Assembly: GCA_017936765.1 (NCBI GenBank)
Contig: JAGBEX010000022.1
Location: forward strand, 1 to 64,000
Direction of reading: 5' to 3'
Length of the DNA stretch: 64,000 bases
Source: Clostridia bacterium
GTDB lineage: Bacteria > Bacillota > Clostridia > Christensenellales > Aristaeellaceae
The notes below the pieces were generated by a model. It saw only the letters and a list, made by a program, of their open reading frames with translations, did no database searches and was not told where the DNA came from. Shown one piece after another: positions 1 to 7,513 of this stretch (the stretch's first letter is position 1; every line of letters starts with the position of its first letter). The position numbers and the translations under genes were made by a program.

Positions 1-180
1 TAGCATCCCTTGCAAATCATCCCTCCATCCGTTATACTGGAGTTGTCCGGTAGCAACACCCCGGTAGCGCATATCAGAGAGTCCGCATGCTTCGGATTAT
101 GCAGATCGTCCAGATAGCGGGGAGCACATTTTCTGAACCAATTTGTTTAGACGCAGCAAGCCTGCAGCGAGTGGGAGCAA
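1..180 (+). repeat. Dispersed repeat, copy A (full length)
   Basis: This block is closely similar, by eye well above 80 percent, to 1227-1400 in the same orientation. Shared landmarks are the 'ccttgcaaatcatcc' start, 'gttgtccggt', 'caacaccccgg', 'atcgtccagatagc', an A/T-rich 'aatttgtttag' and 'gcctgcag...gagtgggag'. I see no credible gene in it. Shorter relatives occur near 12150 and 25950. A hairpin and a TTGAGTAC direct-repeat pair follow it directly. Confidence 0.75.
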
Positions 181-186
181 ATAACA

Positions 187-257
187 AAAGCCCGGAACCT
201 CTTGATTTACAAGGAATTCCGGGCTTTTTCCGTGCCTGTTGAGTACAGTTTGAGTAC
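187..257 (+). terminator. Hairpin terminator plus TTGAGTAC repeat pair (module A)
   Basis: AAAGCCCGGAA pairs with TTCCGGGCTTT and is followed by a T run (to 229), which is a good intrinsic terminator. Downstream, TTGAGTAC occurs twice, at 239-246 and 250-257. The same hairpin-plus-paired-repeat layout recurs at 12179-12248 and 26009-26080, suggesting a conserved module, possibly an integrase attachment region, and not a lone terminator. Confidence 0.6.
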
Positions 258-295
258 ACTCAGTAATAGGGTGGAGTGAAATACTCCAGAAGTCA

Positions 296-907
296 TCACT
301 CGTCGTCACTATTGCTCCAAGAGATGATGGGTTTGCCAATCTTAAAGGTCATGCTGATGTCTTGTCCGCCATATTCGACGTTGTGATAAAAAGTGTTGCC
401 GGGCCGCTCGCTGTTGTCGATAATAAACTGAGCCATCATGTCAAGGTAGGTATTGTAATCATTGTGCTCTGCGTTGGTTTCTCCATCACATTCAACGAAA
501 GCCTGACCAATCTGACGGTAAATGCTCATTAGCATTTCGGGCAGATCGGATGATTCCTCGTCTGCGGCGTAAAGCGCATTATCAACGGGCACAAGAAGCT
601 GGAGCAGCAAAGGTGGTGTTTCTTCAAATTCGGTGCTGTAGACATTCTGATCAATAATCCACTCTTTGAACTGTGCTGGCGTCCAGTCGGCAAAAGCGGG
701 GATCAGCTCCCCAATAAAATGTGCTTCGGTATAGGATACTCTCCCGTCAGATGATGCCAAATACATCAAATATTGTGCTAATTGAAGTAGAGAAACTCTC
801 TTCAGCGCGCCAGACTCCAGACCTGAAGAGTGCCCGATGGGGGAATCTTCAATAGAATCACAAATCCCGAGAAAAAGCTCCATTTTGTTCCTCAACACTA
901 AATTCAT
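296..907 (-). CDS. TerB-like fold hypothetical protein (203 aa)
   Basis: The protein has no signal peptide or membrane segment and is rich in acidic residues. Two stretches, LASSDGRVSYTEAHFIGEL (about residues 51-69) and VECDGETNAEHNDY (about 138-151), have the 'DG.....E' pattern of TerB/DnaJ-N-type helical metal-binding proteins, so a TerB-like fold is plausible. The function is unknown. It stands alone between two copies of a dispersed repeat and just outside the left end of a mobilizable element, so it is probably accessory DNA. Base composition looks more AT-rich than the metabolic genes further right. A promoter is visible upstream at 1002-1030. The start at 907 is the first ATG; an internal ATG nine codons later is an alternative. 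Confidence 0.6.
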   Translation of the reverse strand: MNLVLRNKMELFLGICDSIEDSPIGHSSGLESGALKRVSLLQLAQYLMYLASSDGRVSYTEAHFIGELIPAFADWTPAQFKEWIIDQNVYSTEFEETPPLLLQLLVPVDNALYAADEESSDLPEMLMSIYRQIGQAFVECDGETNAEHNDYNTYLDMMAQFIIDNSERPGNTFYHNVEYGGQDISMTFKIGKPIISWSNSDDE

Positions 908-1001
908 GGTTGCCTCCTATGTGTTTTGTTGCTTGTTAGTAAACGGATTGCTTTCAGGGAACATAAGGGAAATCAAGCAAGACTGTTTCTATCTTTTCTA
1001 C

Positions 1002-1030
1002 ATTATAGCATAGATTGATCGAACAAACAA
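1002..1030 (-). promoter_or_regulatory. Putative sigma-A promoter for the TerB-like gene
   Basis: Read on the minus strand, TTGTTT (1025-1030), a 17-bp spacer and a perfect TATAAT (1002-1007) lie about 95 bp upstream of the start at 907. Confidence 0.55.
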
Positions 1031-1226
1031 GATATCTAGGTTGAACACGTTACGCTAAACATCTAATTGGAACGATGACTAATATCCTGACTTGGCTGGA
1101 AAAAGTTGCGTCATAGTGTCCATAGGTGTAAATGATGATACATATAGGATGATTATGGATGAACCGTCTCTAGCAGCACAGTCGTAGCACAGTAAAGAAA
1201 AAGCGCGAAAAGTAACTTAGTACTCC

Positions 1227-1400
1227 TTGCAAATCATCCACACATCCGCTATACTGAAGTTGTCCGGTGGCAACACCCCGGCAACGCATAGCAGAGAGCC
1301 CACATACCTCGGATAATGTAAATCGTCCAGATAGCAGGAAACAAATTTTCTGAACAAATTTGTTTAGAATCAACAAGCCTGCAGAGAGTGGGAGTAAGCA
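1227..1400 (+). repeat. Dispersed repeat, copy B (full length)
   Basis: This is the second near-full copy of the block at 1-180, same orientation. It contains the palindrome AACAAATTTGTT (1353-1364), which also appears in the XRE operator region at 2288-2301 and, as part of CAAATTTGTTTA, in copy C. The 732 bases between 908 and 1639 hold this repeat, one promoter, a candidate attachment core and a terminator, and no gene I can support. Confidence 0.75.
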
Positions 1401-1474
1401 GATTTTATCCATCCGCCGCTAAACCCCTTGAAAACACTGGTTTTGACGGCATGCCAGATGGCAACTCTGCCCGA

Positions 1475-1487
1475 TTTGATAGCAAAA
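1475..1487 (+). other. Candidate left attachment core
   Basis: TTTGATAGCAAAA, followed at once by TGATAGCAACC, gives a short tandem repeat of the TGATAGCAA kind. The identical 13 bp recurs at 12048-12060. No target duplication was otherwise verified. Confidence 0.4.
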
Positions 1488-1575
1488 TGATAGCAACCAT
1501 CAAAACGTGAGTCCATTTCTTCACTGCATCAGTGAACCGGTGGCTTGCAGGAAGCTGTCACATATCCTTACAGAA

Positions 1576-1612
1576 AAGGCCTTACCGACTTTTGCATCGG
1601 TAAGGCCTTTTT
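1576..1612. terminator. Bidirectional terminator after the XRE repressor
   Basis: AAGGCCTTACCGA and TCGGTAAGGCCTT form a 13-bp perfect stem with an 8-nt loop, flanked by T runs on both strands. It lies just downstream of the minus-strand gene ending at 1640. Confidence 0.8.
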
Positions 1613-1639
1613 GCATGTCAGCATGCTGTCCTGATGGGA

Positions 1640-2215
1640 TTACTTCTTCTTTTTCCGCTGCTTCTTCAGCTCTGCCATAAGCATGTCGCTGACTTCCGGA
1701 GGGGTCATCTTCACCCTGACGGCGCCGGTCTCAGGATCATACCGAACATAGGAGGGCACGTCGCCGGGAACATCATACCACGGATAGTTGTAACGCCAGT
1801 TGTCGTAATCCGCCCGTGTAATCTCGCCGGCTTCCAGCTTGGCAGCACATCTGCGCCAGGTGGTGAGCGCCTGACTCAAGGCAGCGGAGGAGCGATTGAA
1901 ATCAGGGTCAACACGGAGGTGAGCTTCGCCATCAGATTCAACAACCCGCAGGCCGATGCGGTCTTCCAGGGCAAACAGGGTGTGCATCAGGCCGTCAAAG
2001 GTGTCAATATCCGGCACGGTCAGCGCCAGAGGTGAAATCTCCAGTTCCACGGCAAGGGATGTGACCACATCATCCTTGGGTGTTCTGGCACCAGCTTCAT
2101 ACTGAGCCAGACGCACATCCGCAGTATTTTCAGAGAAACCCACCAGTTTTCCGAGCACCTTCTGGGTCATGCCACGAAGGTTGCGGAAGAAGTAGATTCT
2201 TTCAGCGATAGCCAT
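1640..2215 (-). CDS. XRE-family transcriptional regulator of the mobile element
   Basis: The 191-residue protein has an N-terminal Cro/C1-type helix-turn-helix (about residues 5-65, with the RGMTQKVLGKLVGFSENT and RLAQYEAGARTPK stretches). Its C-terminal half is a tail of unknown structure seen in regulators of gut Firmicutes integrative elements, and it ends in a lysine-rich KKQRKKKK. The start at 2215 is chosen because AGGAGG sits at the right distance upstream. It is divergent from the excisionase-integrase genes, with inverted repeats between them, so it probably represses its own promoter and the integration genes. It could be an activator instead. Confidence 0.8.
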   Translation of the reverse strand: MAIAERIYFFRNLRGMTQKVLGKLVGFSENTADVRLAQYEAGARTPKDDVVTSLAVELEISPLALTVPDIDTFDGLMHTLFALEDRIGLRVVESDGEAHLRVDPDFNRSSAALSQALTTWRRCAAKLEAGEITRADYDNWRYNYPWYDVPGDVPSYVRYDPETGAVRVKMTPPEVSDMLMAELKKQRKKKK

Positions 2216-2256
2216 ATGAGCACCTCCTGTAAGATAGGGTGGCACATATGAGTATA

Positions 2257-2332
2257 ACGCAGATGTTTAAGGGGGTCAAGAGAAGTAAAACAAATTTGTT
2301 TAAAAAAATTTTCTTAAACCGGGATGTTTAAG
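2257..2332. promoter_or_regulatory. Inverted-repeat operator cluster beside the XRE gene
   Basis: CTTAAAC (2313-2319) and GTTTAAG (2326-2332) form an inverted repeat. AAACAAATTTGTTT (2288-2301) is a perfect 14-bp palindrome, and another ATGTTTAAG lies near 2263. Several related half-sites beside an XRE gene are the usual layout of an autoregulated operator. Binding is inferred. Confidence 0.55.
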
Positions 2333-2339
2333 CCCGTGT

Positions 2340-2583
2340 CATACGTTAACTTGTTGAGTTTAAGTCAAAAAACTCATGCACCTTGACAATCGAATAGCCG
2401 TCCGGATGAGATACCCTGCCGGGGAAGCAGCGCCATGATGCCGCAAGGCAGAGCGTGCCAACAGCAGAGAAAACGCCGCTGTCAATAGGGGGCTGGAACA
2501 GCATCCGGGGAAACGGCACCCAAGGAGACCCAGGTGTCACAAGAAAAACCACAAACACACAAATTGAAAGGACGGAACCAACA
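2340..2583 (+). other. Non-coding leader upstream of excisionase gene
   Basis: About 240 bases lie between the operator cluster and the excisionase start. TTGACA is present near 2382 but no good -10 follows at the right spacing. The stretch is GC-rich with many short complementary segments (for example CCGGGG/CCCCGG types) and has no convincing open frame. It may be a long structured 5' leader; this is inference. Confidence 0.35.
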
Positions 2584-2784
2584 ATGGCAAAGGAACTCTT
2601 TATGCGAGTAGACGAAGTGGCAAAGGAAATGGGCGTGTCCAACTCCTACGCCTACAAAGTCATCAAGGCAATGAACAAGAAGCTGGAGAAGACCGGCTGC
2701 ATCACCCTGAACGGGCGTATTGACCGGAAATTCTTCTACGACCAGTTTTACGGAACCCGAAACGAACCGAACAAGGAGGAGTAA
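2584..2784 (+). CDS. Excisionase-type small DNA-binding protein (66 aa)
   Basis: This is a small basic protein with a MerR/AlpA-like winged-helix start: FMRVDEVAKEMGVSNSYAYKVI matches the helix-turn-helix used by Xis and AlpA proteins to recognise recombination arms. It ends 2 bp before the integrase start, so the two are cotranscribed and probably translationally coupled. The start was placed at 2584 because GAAAGGACGG lies just upstream; the longer open frame to 2455 has no ribosome site. The usual role is directing the integrase toward excision; a transcriptional role is also possible. Confidence 0.75.
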   Translation: MAKELFMRVDEVAKEMGVSNSYAYKVIKAMNKKLEKTGCITLNGRIDRKFFYDQFYGTRNEPNKEE

Positions 2785-2786
2785 CC

Positions 2787-3869
2787 ATGGGTGTATTCAA
2801 GAACAAAGAAAACGGCACCTGGCTTGTGCAGCTCCGCTATACCGACTGGCAGGGTGAGCGCAAGCAGAAAATGAAGCGCGGCTTCGCCACCAAGCGCGAA
2901 GCCCTGGCCTGGGAGCGGGAATTCCTGATGCAGAAGCAATCCGACGTCAATATGACCTTCGAGAGCTTCGCGCAGCTGTACGAGAAGGATGTCAAGCTCA
3001 GGATCAAGCTGAACACCTGGCAGACCAAGGAGAGCATCATCAAGCAGAAGATCCTGCCCTATTTCGGAAAAAAGAAGCTTTCCGAGATCACGGCCAAGGA
3101 TGTAATCGACTGGCAGAACGAGATGCGCTCCATGAAAAATGATAAGGGCAAGCCCTTCTCCAAGACCTACCTGAAGACGCTGCACAACCAGCTCAGCTGC
3201 CTGTTCAACCATGCCGTCCGGTTTTACGGACTCGGCATGAATCCGGCACAGAAGGCTGGCAATATGGGCACCGAAGAAAAGAAGGAAATGCTTTTCTGGA
3301 CGAAGGCCGAGTATGACAAATTCATTGAAGCCGTCATGGACAAGCCCATTACCTACTATGCCTTTGAAATCCTGTACTGGTGCGGCCTGCGTCTGGGCGA
3401 GATGCTGGCGCTGACTCCGGCCGACTTCGATTTTGAGCGCGGTACGGTAAGCATCACCAAGTCCTATCAGCGGATTCACGGGGAGGATGTCATCACCCCA
3501 CCCAAGACCAAGAAAAGCGTCCGTGTGGTGCAGATGCCACCCTTCCTGTGCGACGAGATACAGGATTACATCAAGCGACTGCATGGCGCGGAAAGCGATA
3601 CCCGGATTTTCCCCATCAGTAAGCACCAGCTGCACAGCGAAATGAGCCGCGGCAGCAAGGCCGCCGGTGTGAAGCGCATTCGGATTCACGACCTCCGACA
3701 TAGCCATATCTCTTTGCTGATCGACCAGGGTTTCACCGCATTGGCCATCGCAGACCGCGTGGGGCATGAGAGCATCGACATCACCTATCGCTATGCACAC
3801 CTGTTCCCCACCCGACAGGCAGAAATGGTCGATAAGCTCGACCAGCTCAAATGGCAGAAGGGAGCGTAA
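2787..3869 (+). CDS. Tyrosine-type site-specific integrase (360 aa)
   Basis: This recombinase inserts and excises the element. The N-terminus (residues 1-50) is the AP2-like arm-binding domain (GTWLVQLRYTDWQG, then a KREALAWEREF helix). A SAM-like core-binding domain spans about 55-165. The catalytic domain carries Arg202 in GLRLGEML, His301 and Arg304 in the HDLRH box, His327 in VGHES and the nucleophile Tyr336 in TYRYAH. All key residues are present and the length is normal for phage and ICE integrases, so it should be active. It overlaps the next open frame slightly and lies in an operon with the excisionase. Confidence 0.95.
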   Translation: MGVFKNKENGTWLVQLRYTDWQGERKQKMKRGFATKREALAWEREFLMQKQSDVNMTFESFAQLYEKDVKLRIKLNTWQTKESIIKQKILPYFGKKKLSEITAKDVIDWQNEMRSMKNDKGKPFSKTYLKTLHNQLSCLFNHAVRFYGLGMNPAQKAGNMGTEEKKEMLFWTKAEYDKFIEAVMDKPITYYAFEILYWCGLRLGEMLALTPADFDFERGTVSITKSYQRIHGEDVITPPKTKKSVRVVQMPPFLCDEIQDYIKRLHGAESDTRIFPISKHQLHSEMSRGSKAAGVKRIRIHDLRHSHISLLIDQGFTALAIADRVGHESIDITYRYAHLFPTRQAEMVDKLDQLKWQKGA

Positions 3870-3871
3870 TC

Positions 3872-4249
3872 ATGTCAGCAAAGAATTGTGACAGGCACAA
3901 CCGCTGGCGAAGCAAGACCATTGCCTTTCGGATGTCGCCAGAGGAAGATCAGCAGCTGGAAGCCTTCGTGAAGATCAGCGGGCTGACCAAGCAGGACTAC
4001 ATCACCACCCGGCTCCTGGAGCGTGATGTGGTGGTGGACGGCAACCCCAGGGTGTATAAAGCCCTGAAGGAGCAATTCGCTGCTGTGCTGGATGAGCTGC
4101 GGCGCATCGAAGCCGGAAGCAGCGTGGATGCCGACCTACTGGAGATTATCCAGATGATGGCGACCATTATGGACGGCATGAAGGAGGATCCCTATGGAAA
4201 TGGAAGAAACGAAAAAGACTGCCCTGGATACATCTGTTGGCGCAGATGA
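3872..4249 (+). CDS. MobC-like plasmid mobilization relaxosome protein
   Basis: The protein has 125 residues. The N-terminal half has the ribbon-helix-helix look of MobC accessory proteins: a basic start (RHNRWRSKTIAFRMSPEED) followed by LEAFVKISGLTKQDYITTRLL. The middle is helical (residues 60-100). Such proteins open or mark the origin of transfer for the relaxase. It starts 2 bp after the integrase stop with GAAGGGAG as ribosome site, and its 3' end overlaps the next gene by 56 bp. A simple RHH repressor role is the main alternative. Confidence 0.7.
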   Translation: MSAKNCDRHNRWRSKTIAFRMSPEEDQQLEAFVKISGLTKQDYITTRLLERDVVVDGNPRVYKALKEQFAAVLDELRRIEAGSSVDADLLEIIQMMATIMDGMKEDPYGNGRNEKDCPGYICWRR

Positions 4250-5348
4250 AAGGCAGTCCCTTCTGAACAACAACAGTATACCAGAAAAAGACCCGGAAAT
4301 CAACGATTCCAACGATTTTCCATCCATGACCTTTGAGCAAATCCAGGAAGAGATGCGCAAGATGAGCGATCCTGCCTATCTGCACACCATCTCCATGAAC
4401 GAGCTCTACGAGAACGTGTACCAGAGCAGGCCGCCAGTCATCGACGGCCTGCTCTACTCCGGGACTTACCTGTTCGCCGGTGCGCCGAAGGTAGGCAAGT
4501 CCTTCTTCATGGCGCAGCTGGCCTACCACGTCAGCACTGGCAAGAAGCTGTGGGACTATGAAGTCCGGCAAGGGACGGTGCTGTACCTGGCGCTGGAGGA
4601 TGACTACCAGCGGCTGCAGGATCGTATGTCCCGTATGTTCGGTGTGGAGGGCACCGACCATCTGCACTTTGCCGTATATGCCAAGCAGCTGGGCGCAGGG
4701 CTGGATGAGCAGCTGAAGAAGTTCTTGCGGGAACACAAGGATACCAGGCTGATCATCATCGACACCCTGCAGAAGATCCGGGAGGTCAGCACCGATGCAT
4801 ACAGTTACGCCAACGATTATGAAATCGTAGGTAAGATGAAGCAATTCGCAGACCAGCACGGGATCTGTCTGCTGCTGGTACATCACACCCGGAAGCAGCA
4901 GGCCGGAGATCGGTTTGAGATGATCTCCGGCACCACCGGCCTGCTGGGTTGCGCAGATGGCGCTTTCCTAATGCAGAAGGAGAACCGCACCGATCGGAGC
5001 GCCACGCTGGACATCGTTGGCCGCGACCAGCCGGACCAGCGTCTGCATCTGGTGCGTGACGAGGAACGGCTGCTCTGGTTGCTGGATCGCGCAGAAACGG
5101 AGTTGTGGAAGAAGCCGCCCGATCCGCTGCTGCTGAAGATTGCAACAATGGTGACAGCAGAACATCCCTCCTGGCAAGGCAGCGCTACAGAGCTGCTTAC
5201 CCTGCTGCAGGAGGACATCCAACCCAACATTCTGACCCGCAGACTGAACGTAAAGGCAGGCGAGCTGATGAACGAGCATCAGATCGAGTACGCCATGAGG
5301 CACACCCGGAATGGCAGTGCCATCAGCTTGAAAAAGCTGGGTGTGTGA
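4194..5348 (+). CDS. RepA-like AAA (AAA_25) ATPase
   Basis: The 384-residue protein is a RecA-fold ATPase. Walker A is GAPKVGKS (about residues 96-103) and Walker B is LIIIDTLQ with Asp190. The order of motifs and the 'YLALEDDYQRLQDRM' and 'LLVHHTRK' segments match the hexameric RepA/KaiC-type helicases of mobile elements. It probably helps replicate or unwind the excised circle. The C-terminal about 80 residues look like a winged-helix tail. AAGGAGG precedes the start at 4194, which lies inside the previous gene. Direct and inverted TGTGACG repeats begin at its stop codon. Confidence 0.85.
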   Translation: MEMEETKKTALDTSVGADERQSLLNNNSIPEKDPEINDSNDFPSMTFEQIQEEMRKMSDPAYLHTISMNELYENVYQSRPPVIDGLLYSGTYLFAGAPKVGKSFFMAQLAYHVSTGKKLWDYEVRQGTVLYLALEDDYQRLQDRMSRMFGVEGTDHLHFAVYAKQLGAGLDEQLKKFLREHKDTRLIIIDTLQKIREVSTDAYSYANDYEIVGKMKQFADQHGICLLLVHHTRKQQAGDRFEMISGTTGLLGCADGAFLMQKENRTDRSATLDIVGRDQPDQRLHLVRDEERLLWLLDRAETELWKKPPDPLLLKIATMVTAEHPSWQGSATELLTLLQEDIQPNILTRRLNVKAGELMNEHQIEYAMRHTRNGSAISLKKLGV

Positions 5349-5428
5349 CGATTGTGACGGATGTGACGATTAAAATGACACCAGGGTCGGTATCAAAAAT
5401 ACCGTCACAATCGTCACAACCGTCACAG
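5344..5428. repeat. Iteron-like TGTGACG repeats forming a large inverted repeat
   Basis: TGTGACG occurs three times at 5344-5371, and its complement CGTCACA recurs three times at 5403-5427. CGGTAT/ATACCG pairs between them. The array can fold as a cruciform directly after the RepA-like gene. Iterons beside a rep gene often mark a replication origin; it could equally be a terminator-like structure. Confidence 0.55.
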
Positions 5429-5654
5429 GGGGGCAGGAAGGCTGACATCTTTCTGCCCCTGGACGGCGATGCCGGACGAGCCGATTCCCCAGGGAAGCGG
5501 CAGAGGCTTCCGCAGAAGCCGCACTCCCCCTCGGAGAGCGCAATGCACTTTTGATGGCGAAGCGGACGAGGTCGGGCTTGCCCGACTAACGCAGCCCGTT
5601 GCTTGCAATGGGCAAGTGTAGCCAGCGCCAGGGTTTACCCTGGTGATGGCCGAG

Positions 5655-5705
5655 CGTCGAAAGTGCTTTTGCGTTACTTTTGACAAAAGTAACAAAACCG
5701 CCGCC
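5655..5705 (+). other. Candidate origin of transfer upstream of relaxase
   Basis: GTTACTTTT (5673-5681) and AAAAGTAAC (5685-5693) form a perfect 9-bp stem around GAC, just 54 bp upstream of the MobV gene and preceded by AAAGTGCTTTTGC. MobV-type origins typically lie immediately upstream of the relaxase with an inverted repeat beside the nick site. The rest of 5429-5654 holds several short hairpins and no supported gene. Confidence 0.5.
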
Positions 5706-5746
5706 GCAGCGGCGACGAATCAAGTTAGCAAGAAAGGAGGTGAGAT

Positions 5747-6856
5747 ATGAAAAGAACCATAAGTGCCATGTCAGGGAAAGGCTCCATCAACCATAACCGG
5801 CGCATATTCACGGCAGAAAACGTGGATCCAACACGCAGCCATCTGAACGTCGAATACTGCTACACGCCCATCGAACAAGCCTACGATCAGCTCTTCGGTG
5901 AAGCCCTGGCAGCGTACAATGCCAAACAGAAGCGCAAGGACAGATGCATCGATAACTACTACGAAAAGATCCGGCAGAGTAAGCAGGAAAAACCTTTCTA
6001 CGAGGTGATCTTTCAGATCGGCAACAAGGATGACATGGGTGCTGCCACGGAAAACGGAGAGCTGGCAGCCAGGGTGCTGGACAAATTCCTGCACGACTTC
6101 ACAAAACGGAATCCGCAGCTGCATGTGTACTCCGCACACCTGCACATGGACGAAGCCACGCCCCATCTGCACATCGACTTCATCCCCTTCACCACGGGCA
6201 GCAAACGCGGTCTTTCCACCCGCGTATCGCTGAAGCAGGCGTTGGCCGATCAGGGTATCACCGGAGAGGGACGATCCATGACCGAGCGCGACCTGTGGGT
6301 GCAGCGTGAGAAGGAGGCCCTGGCAGAGCTGATGCTGGAACACGGCATCGAGTGGGAGCAGAAGGGCGAACATCGGGAGCACCTCAGCGTGCTGGAGTAC
6401 AAGAAGGAACAGCGTGCCCAGGAGCTGACCGAGCTGGAGCAGACCATCCAGAAGGTTCAGCAACAGCAGGTATCCATTAAGGCGGTGGAACAGATCGAAG
6501 CCAAGCCGCTGCCGTTGACCTCCAAGGTCATGGTAGAGCGGGAGGACTACGACAGGCTGGTCACAGCTGCACAGAAGTACGTCGTCCAGGAGAAAAAGGA
6601 AAGCAAGCTCAAGAAGTTGCTCAAAGAGGCTCGGGCTACCATTACAGACCTGACAGACAAGCTATCCGCTGCCCTGCAGGAGCTGGCTGCGATGAAGTCG
6701 ATCAGAGAAAGCCTGCGCACCGCTGAATTGGAGCAAGAGAATAGCCGCCTGAAGGACAGGATACGTGGATACGAGGACATTATTGAGCGCAATGGGTTGC
6801 GGAATCTGTTTGCCCTGCCCAGGAGAGCACCCCAGGCAAGAGATAAGGCCGTCTGA
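5747..6856 (+). CDS. MobV/Pre family relaxase
   Basis: The 369-residue protein nicks one strand at the origin of transfer and pilots it into a recipient. The signature HLHMDEATPHLHIDF spans residues 131-144; His133, Asp135, Glu136, His140 and His142 form the metal-binding/catalytic set of MobV enzymes. The C-terminal part (about 220-345) is a long coiled coil rich in Glu, Lys and Gln. AAAGGAGG lies at ideal spacing before the start. Length is slightly short compared with many Pre/Mob proteins but the catalytic domain is complete. No coupling protein or secretion genes lie nearby, so it needs a helper conjugative system. Confidence 0.92.
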   Translation: MKRTISAMSGKGSINHNRRIFTAENVDPTRSHLNVEYCYTPIEQAYDQLFGEALAAYNAKQKRKDRCIDNYYEKIRQSKQEKPFYEVIFQIGNKDDMGAATENGELAARVLDKFLHDFTKRNPQLHVYSAHLHMDEATPHLHIDFIPFTTGSKRGLSTRVSLKQALADQGITGEGRSMTERDLWVQREKEALAELMLEHGIEWEQKGEHREHLSVLEYKKEQRAQELTELEQTIQKVQQQQVSIKAVEQIEAKPLPLTSKVMVEREDYDRLVTAAQKYVVQEKKESKLKKLLKEARATITDLTDKLSAALQELAAMKSIRESLRTAELEQENSRLKDRIRGYEDIIERNGLRNLFALPRRAPQARDKAV

Positions 6857-6881
6857 CGGTCATATGAAAGGAGATATGATA

Positions 6882-7124
6882 ATGGATATGTTTACTTGCT
6901 ACTTCGATATGGATACCGGCTGCGTTGAAGTATGGCTGACTGACGGTCGCATCCTGTCCATCGACTGCACCAAGGTAGAACAGGTTGAGGCTGACAATAT
7001 GTATCAGCGCGCCGAACTGGACTATCTGATCTACAACGACCCGGAGGCTTATGCGGAGCTGATCCTGAACGGCGATCCGAAGGCATATCTGAAAGCCGTG
7101 ACCGAGTATACACCCTTGGACTAA
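6882..7124 (+). CDS. Small conserved protein, DUF6061-like
   Basis: The 80-residue acidic protein has the stretches FDMDTGCVEVWLTDG, ADNMYQRAELDYLIYNDP and LNGDPKAYLKAVTEY, a pattern I recall from the DUF6061 family that accompanies relaxases in Firmicutes elements. Function is unknown. It starts 26 bp after the relaxase with AAAGGAG, so it is part of the same transcript, and it ends just before a strong terminator. The start at 6882 fits the ribosome site better than the longer frame upstream. Confidence 0.65.
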   Translation: MDMFTCYFDMDTGCVEVWLTDGRILSIDCTKVEQVEADNMYQRAELDYLIYNDPEAYAELILNGDPKAYLKAVTEYTPLD

Positions 7125-7128
7125 CAAA

Positions 7129-7164
7129 CAGCGCCCACCGATCAGAAATGATCGGTGGGCGCTG
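7129..7164. terminator. Bidirectional terminator between convergent genes
   Basis: CAGCGCCCACCGATCA and its exact complement form a 16-bp stem with a GAAA loop between the convergent genes ending at 7124 and 7167. Confidence 0.85.
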
Positions 7165-7166
7165 TA

Positions 7167-7418
7167 TCATTCTTCTGAGGTATCCAGGCCAGCAAAGAAC
7201 TCGTCATATGTGCATTTATAGAATTTGCGAAGCTCGATGAGGACGCTGGCGCGGATATTCAATTCGCCGGATTCATACTTGGCATATGTGGATCGGCCAA
7301 TGTCGCAGCCACGGCGCTGCAACTCAACACATATTTTCTCCTGTGACAGACCGCTCTGGCTGCGCAGCCGCCGCAGGTTGTCTCCCATGTTCCGATCACG
7401 CCGGATTTTCTGCTCCAT
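7167..7418 (-). CDS. Small XRE regulator divergent from the SLOG-RES gene
   Basis: The 83-residue protein is almost entirely one Cro/C1-type helix-turn-helix (LRRLRSQSGLSQEKICVELQ, then GRSTYAKYESGELN). The C-terminal 20 residues (RKFYKCTYDEFFAGL) finish the fold. It is divergent from the SLOG-RES gene with a 118-bp gap that holds inverted operator sites, so it probably controls both. RES-domain toxins are classically paired with Xre antitoxins, which makes an antitoxin-like role tempting, but this protein lacks the C-terminal DUF2384 region of classical Xre antitoxins. Start at the ATG 7418, chosen over the in-frame GTG at 7427 because GAGGTG lies at the right distance. Confidence 0.8.
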   Translation of the reverse strand: MEQKIRRDRNMGDNLRRLRSQSGLSQEKICVELQRRGCDIGRSTYAKYESGELNIRASVLIELRKFYKCTYDEFFAGLDTSEE

Positions 7419-7438
7419 TTGCTTCACCTCGCATACGA

Positions 7439-7513
7439 TTGACCAGTATTGGTTGCAACGTGTCTTTATCGTATGCTATACTGAAGCAAAAAGTTGACCG
7501 CTATACTGGTCAA
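7439..7513. promoter_or_regulatory. Divergent operator/promoter region of XRE and SLOG-RES genes
   Basis: TTGACCAGTAT (7439-7449) and its exact reverse complement ATACTGGTCAA (7503-7513) flank the intergenic region. TTGACC (7494-7499) also pairs with GGTCAA (7508-7513) as a 20-bp inverted repeat. A plus-strand promoter TTGCAA (7453-7458), 18-bp spacer, TATACT (7477-7482) lies between them. This supports tight XRE-controlled expression of the downstream protein. Confidence 0.6.

Noticed and set aside
1..257. tRNA or tmRNA gene as the integration site
   Set aside because: No CCA end, anticodon arm or T-loop sequence (GTTCGAATC-type) is present in any module copy.
5105..5554. Plus-strand frame of 149 codons overlapping the RepA-like gene end
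   Set aside because: It lies mostly out of frame within the ATPase gene and continues through the iteron repeats; no ribosome site or family match.
2787..6856. Complete conjugative element (ICE)
   Set aside because: Relaxase and integrase are present but no coupling protein, VirB4 or other type IV secretion genes occur in the 10.6 kb.
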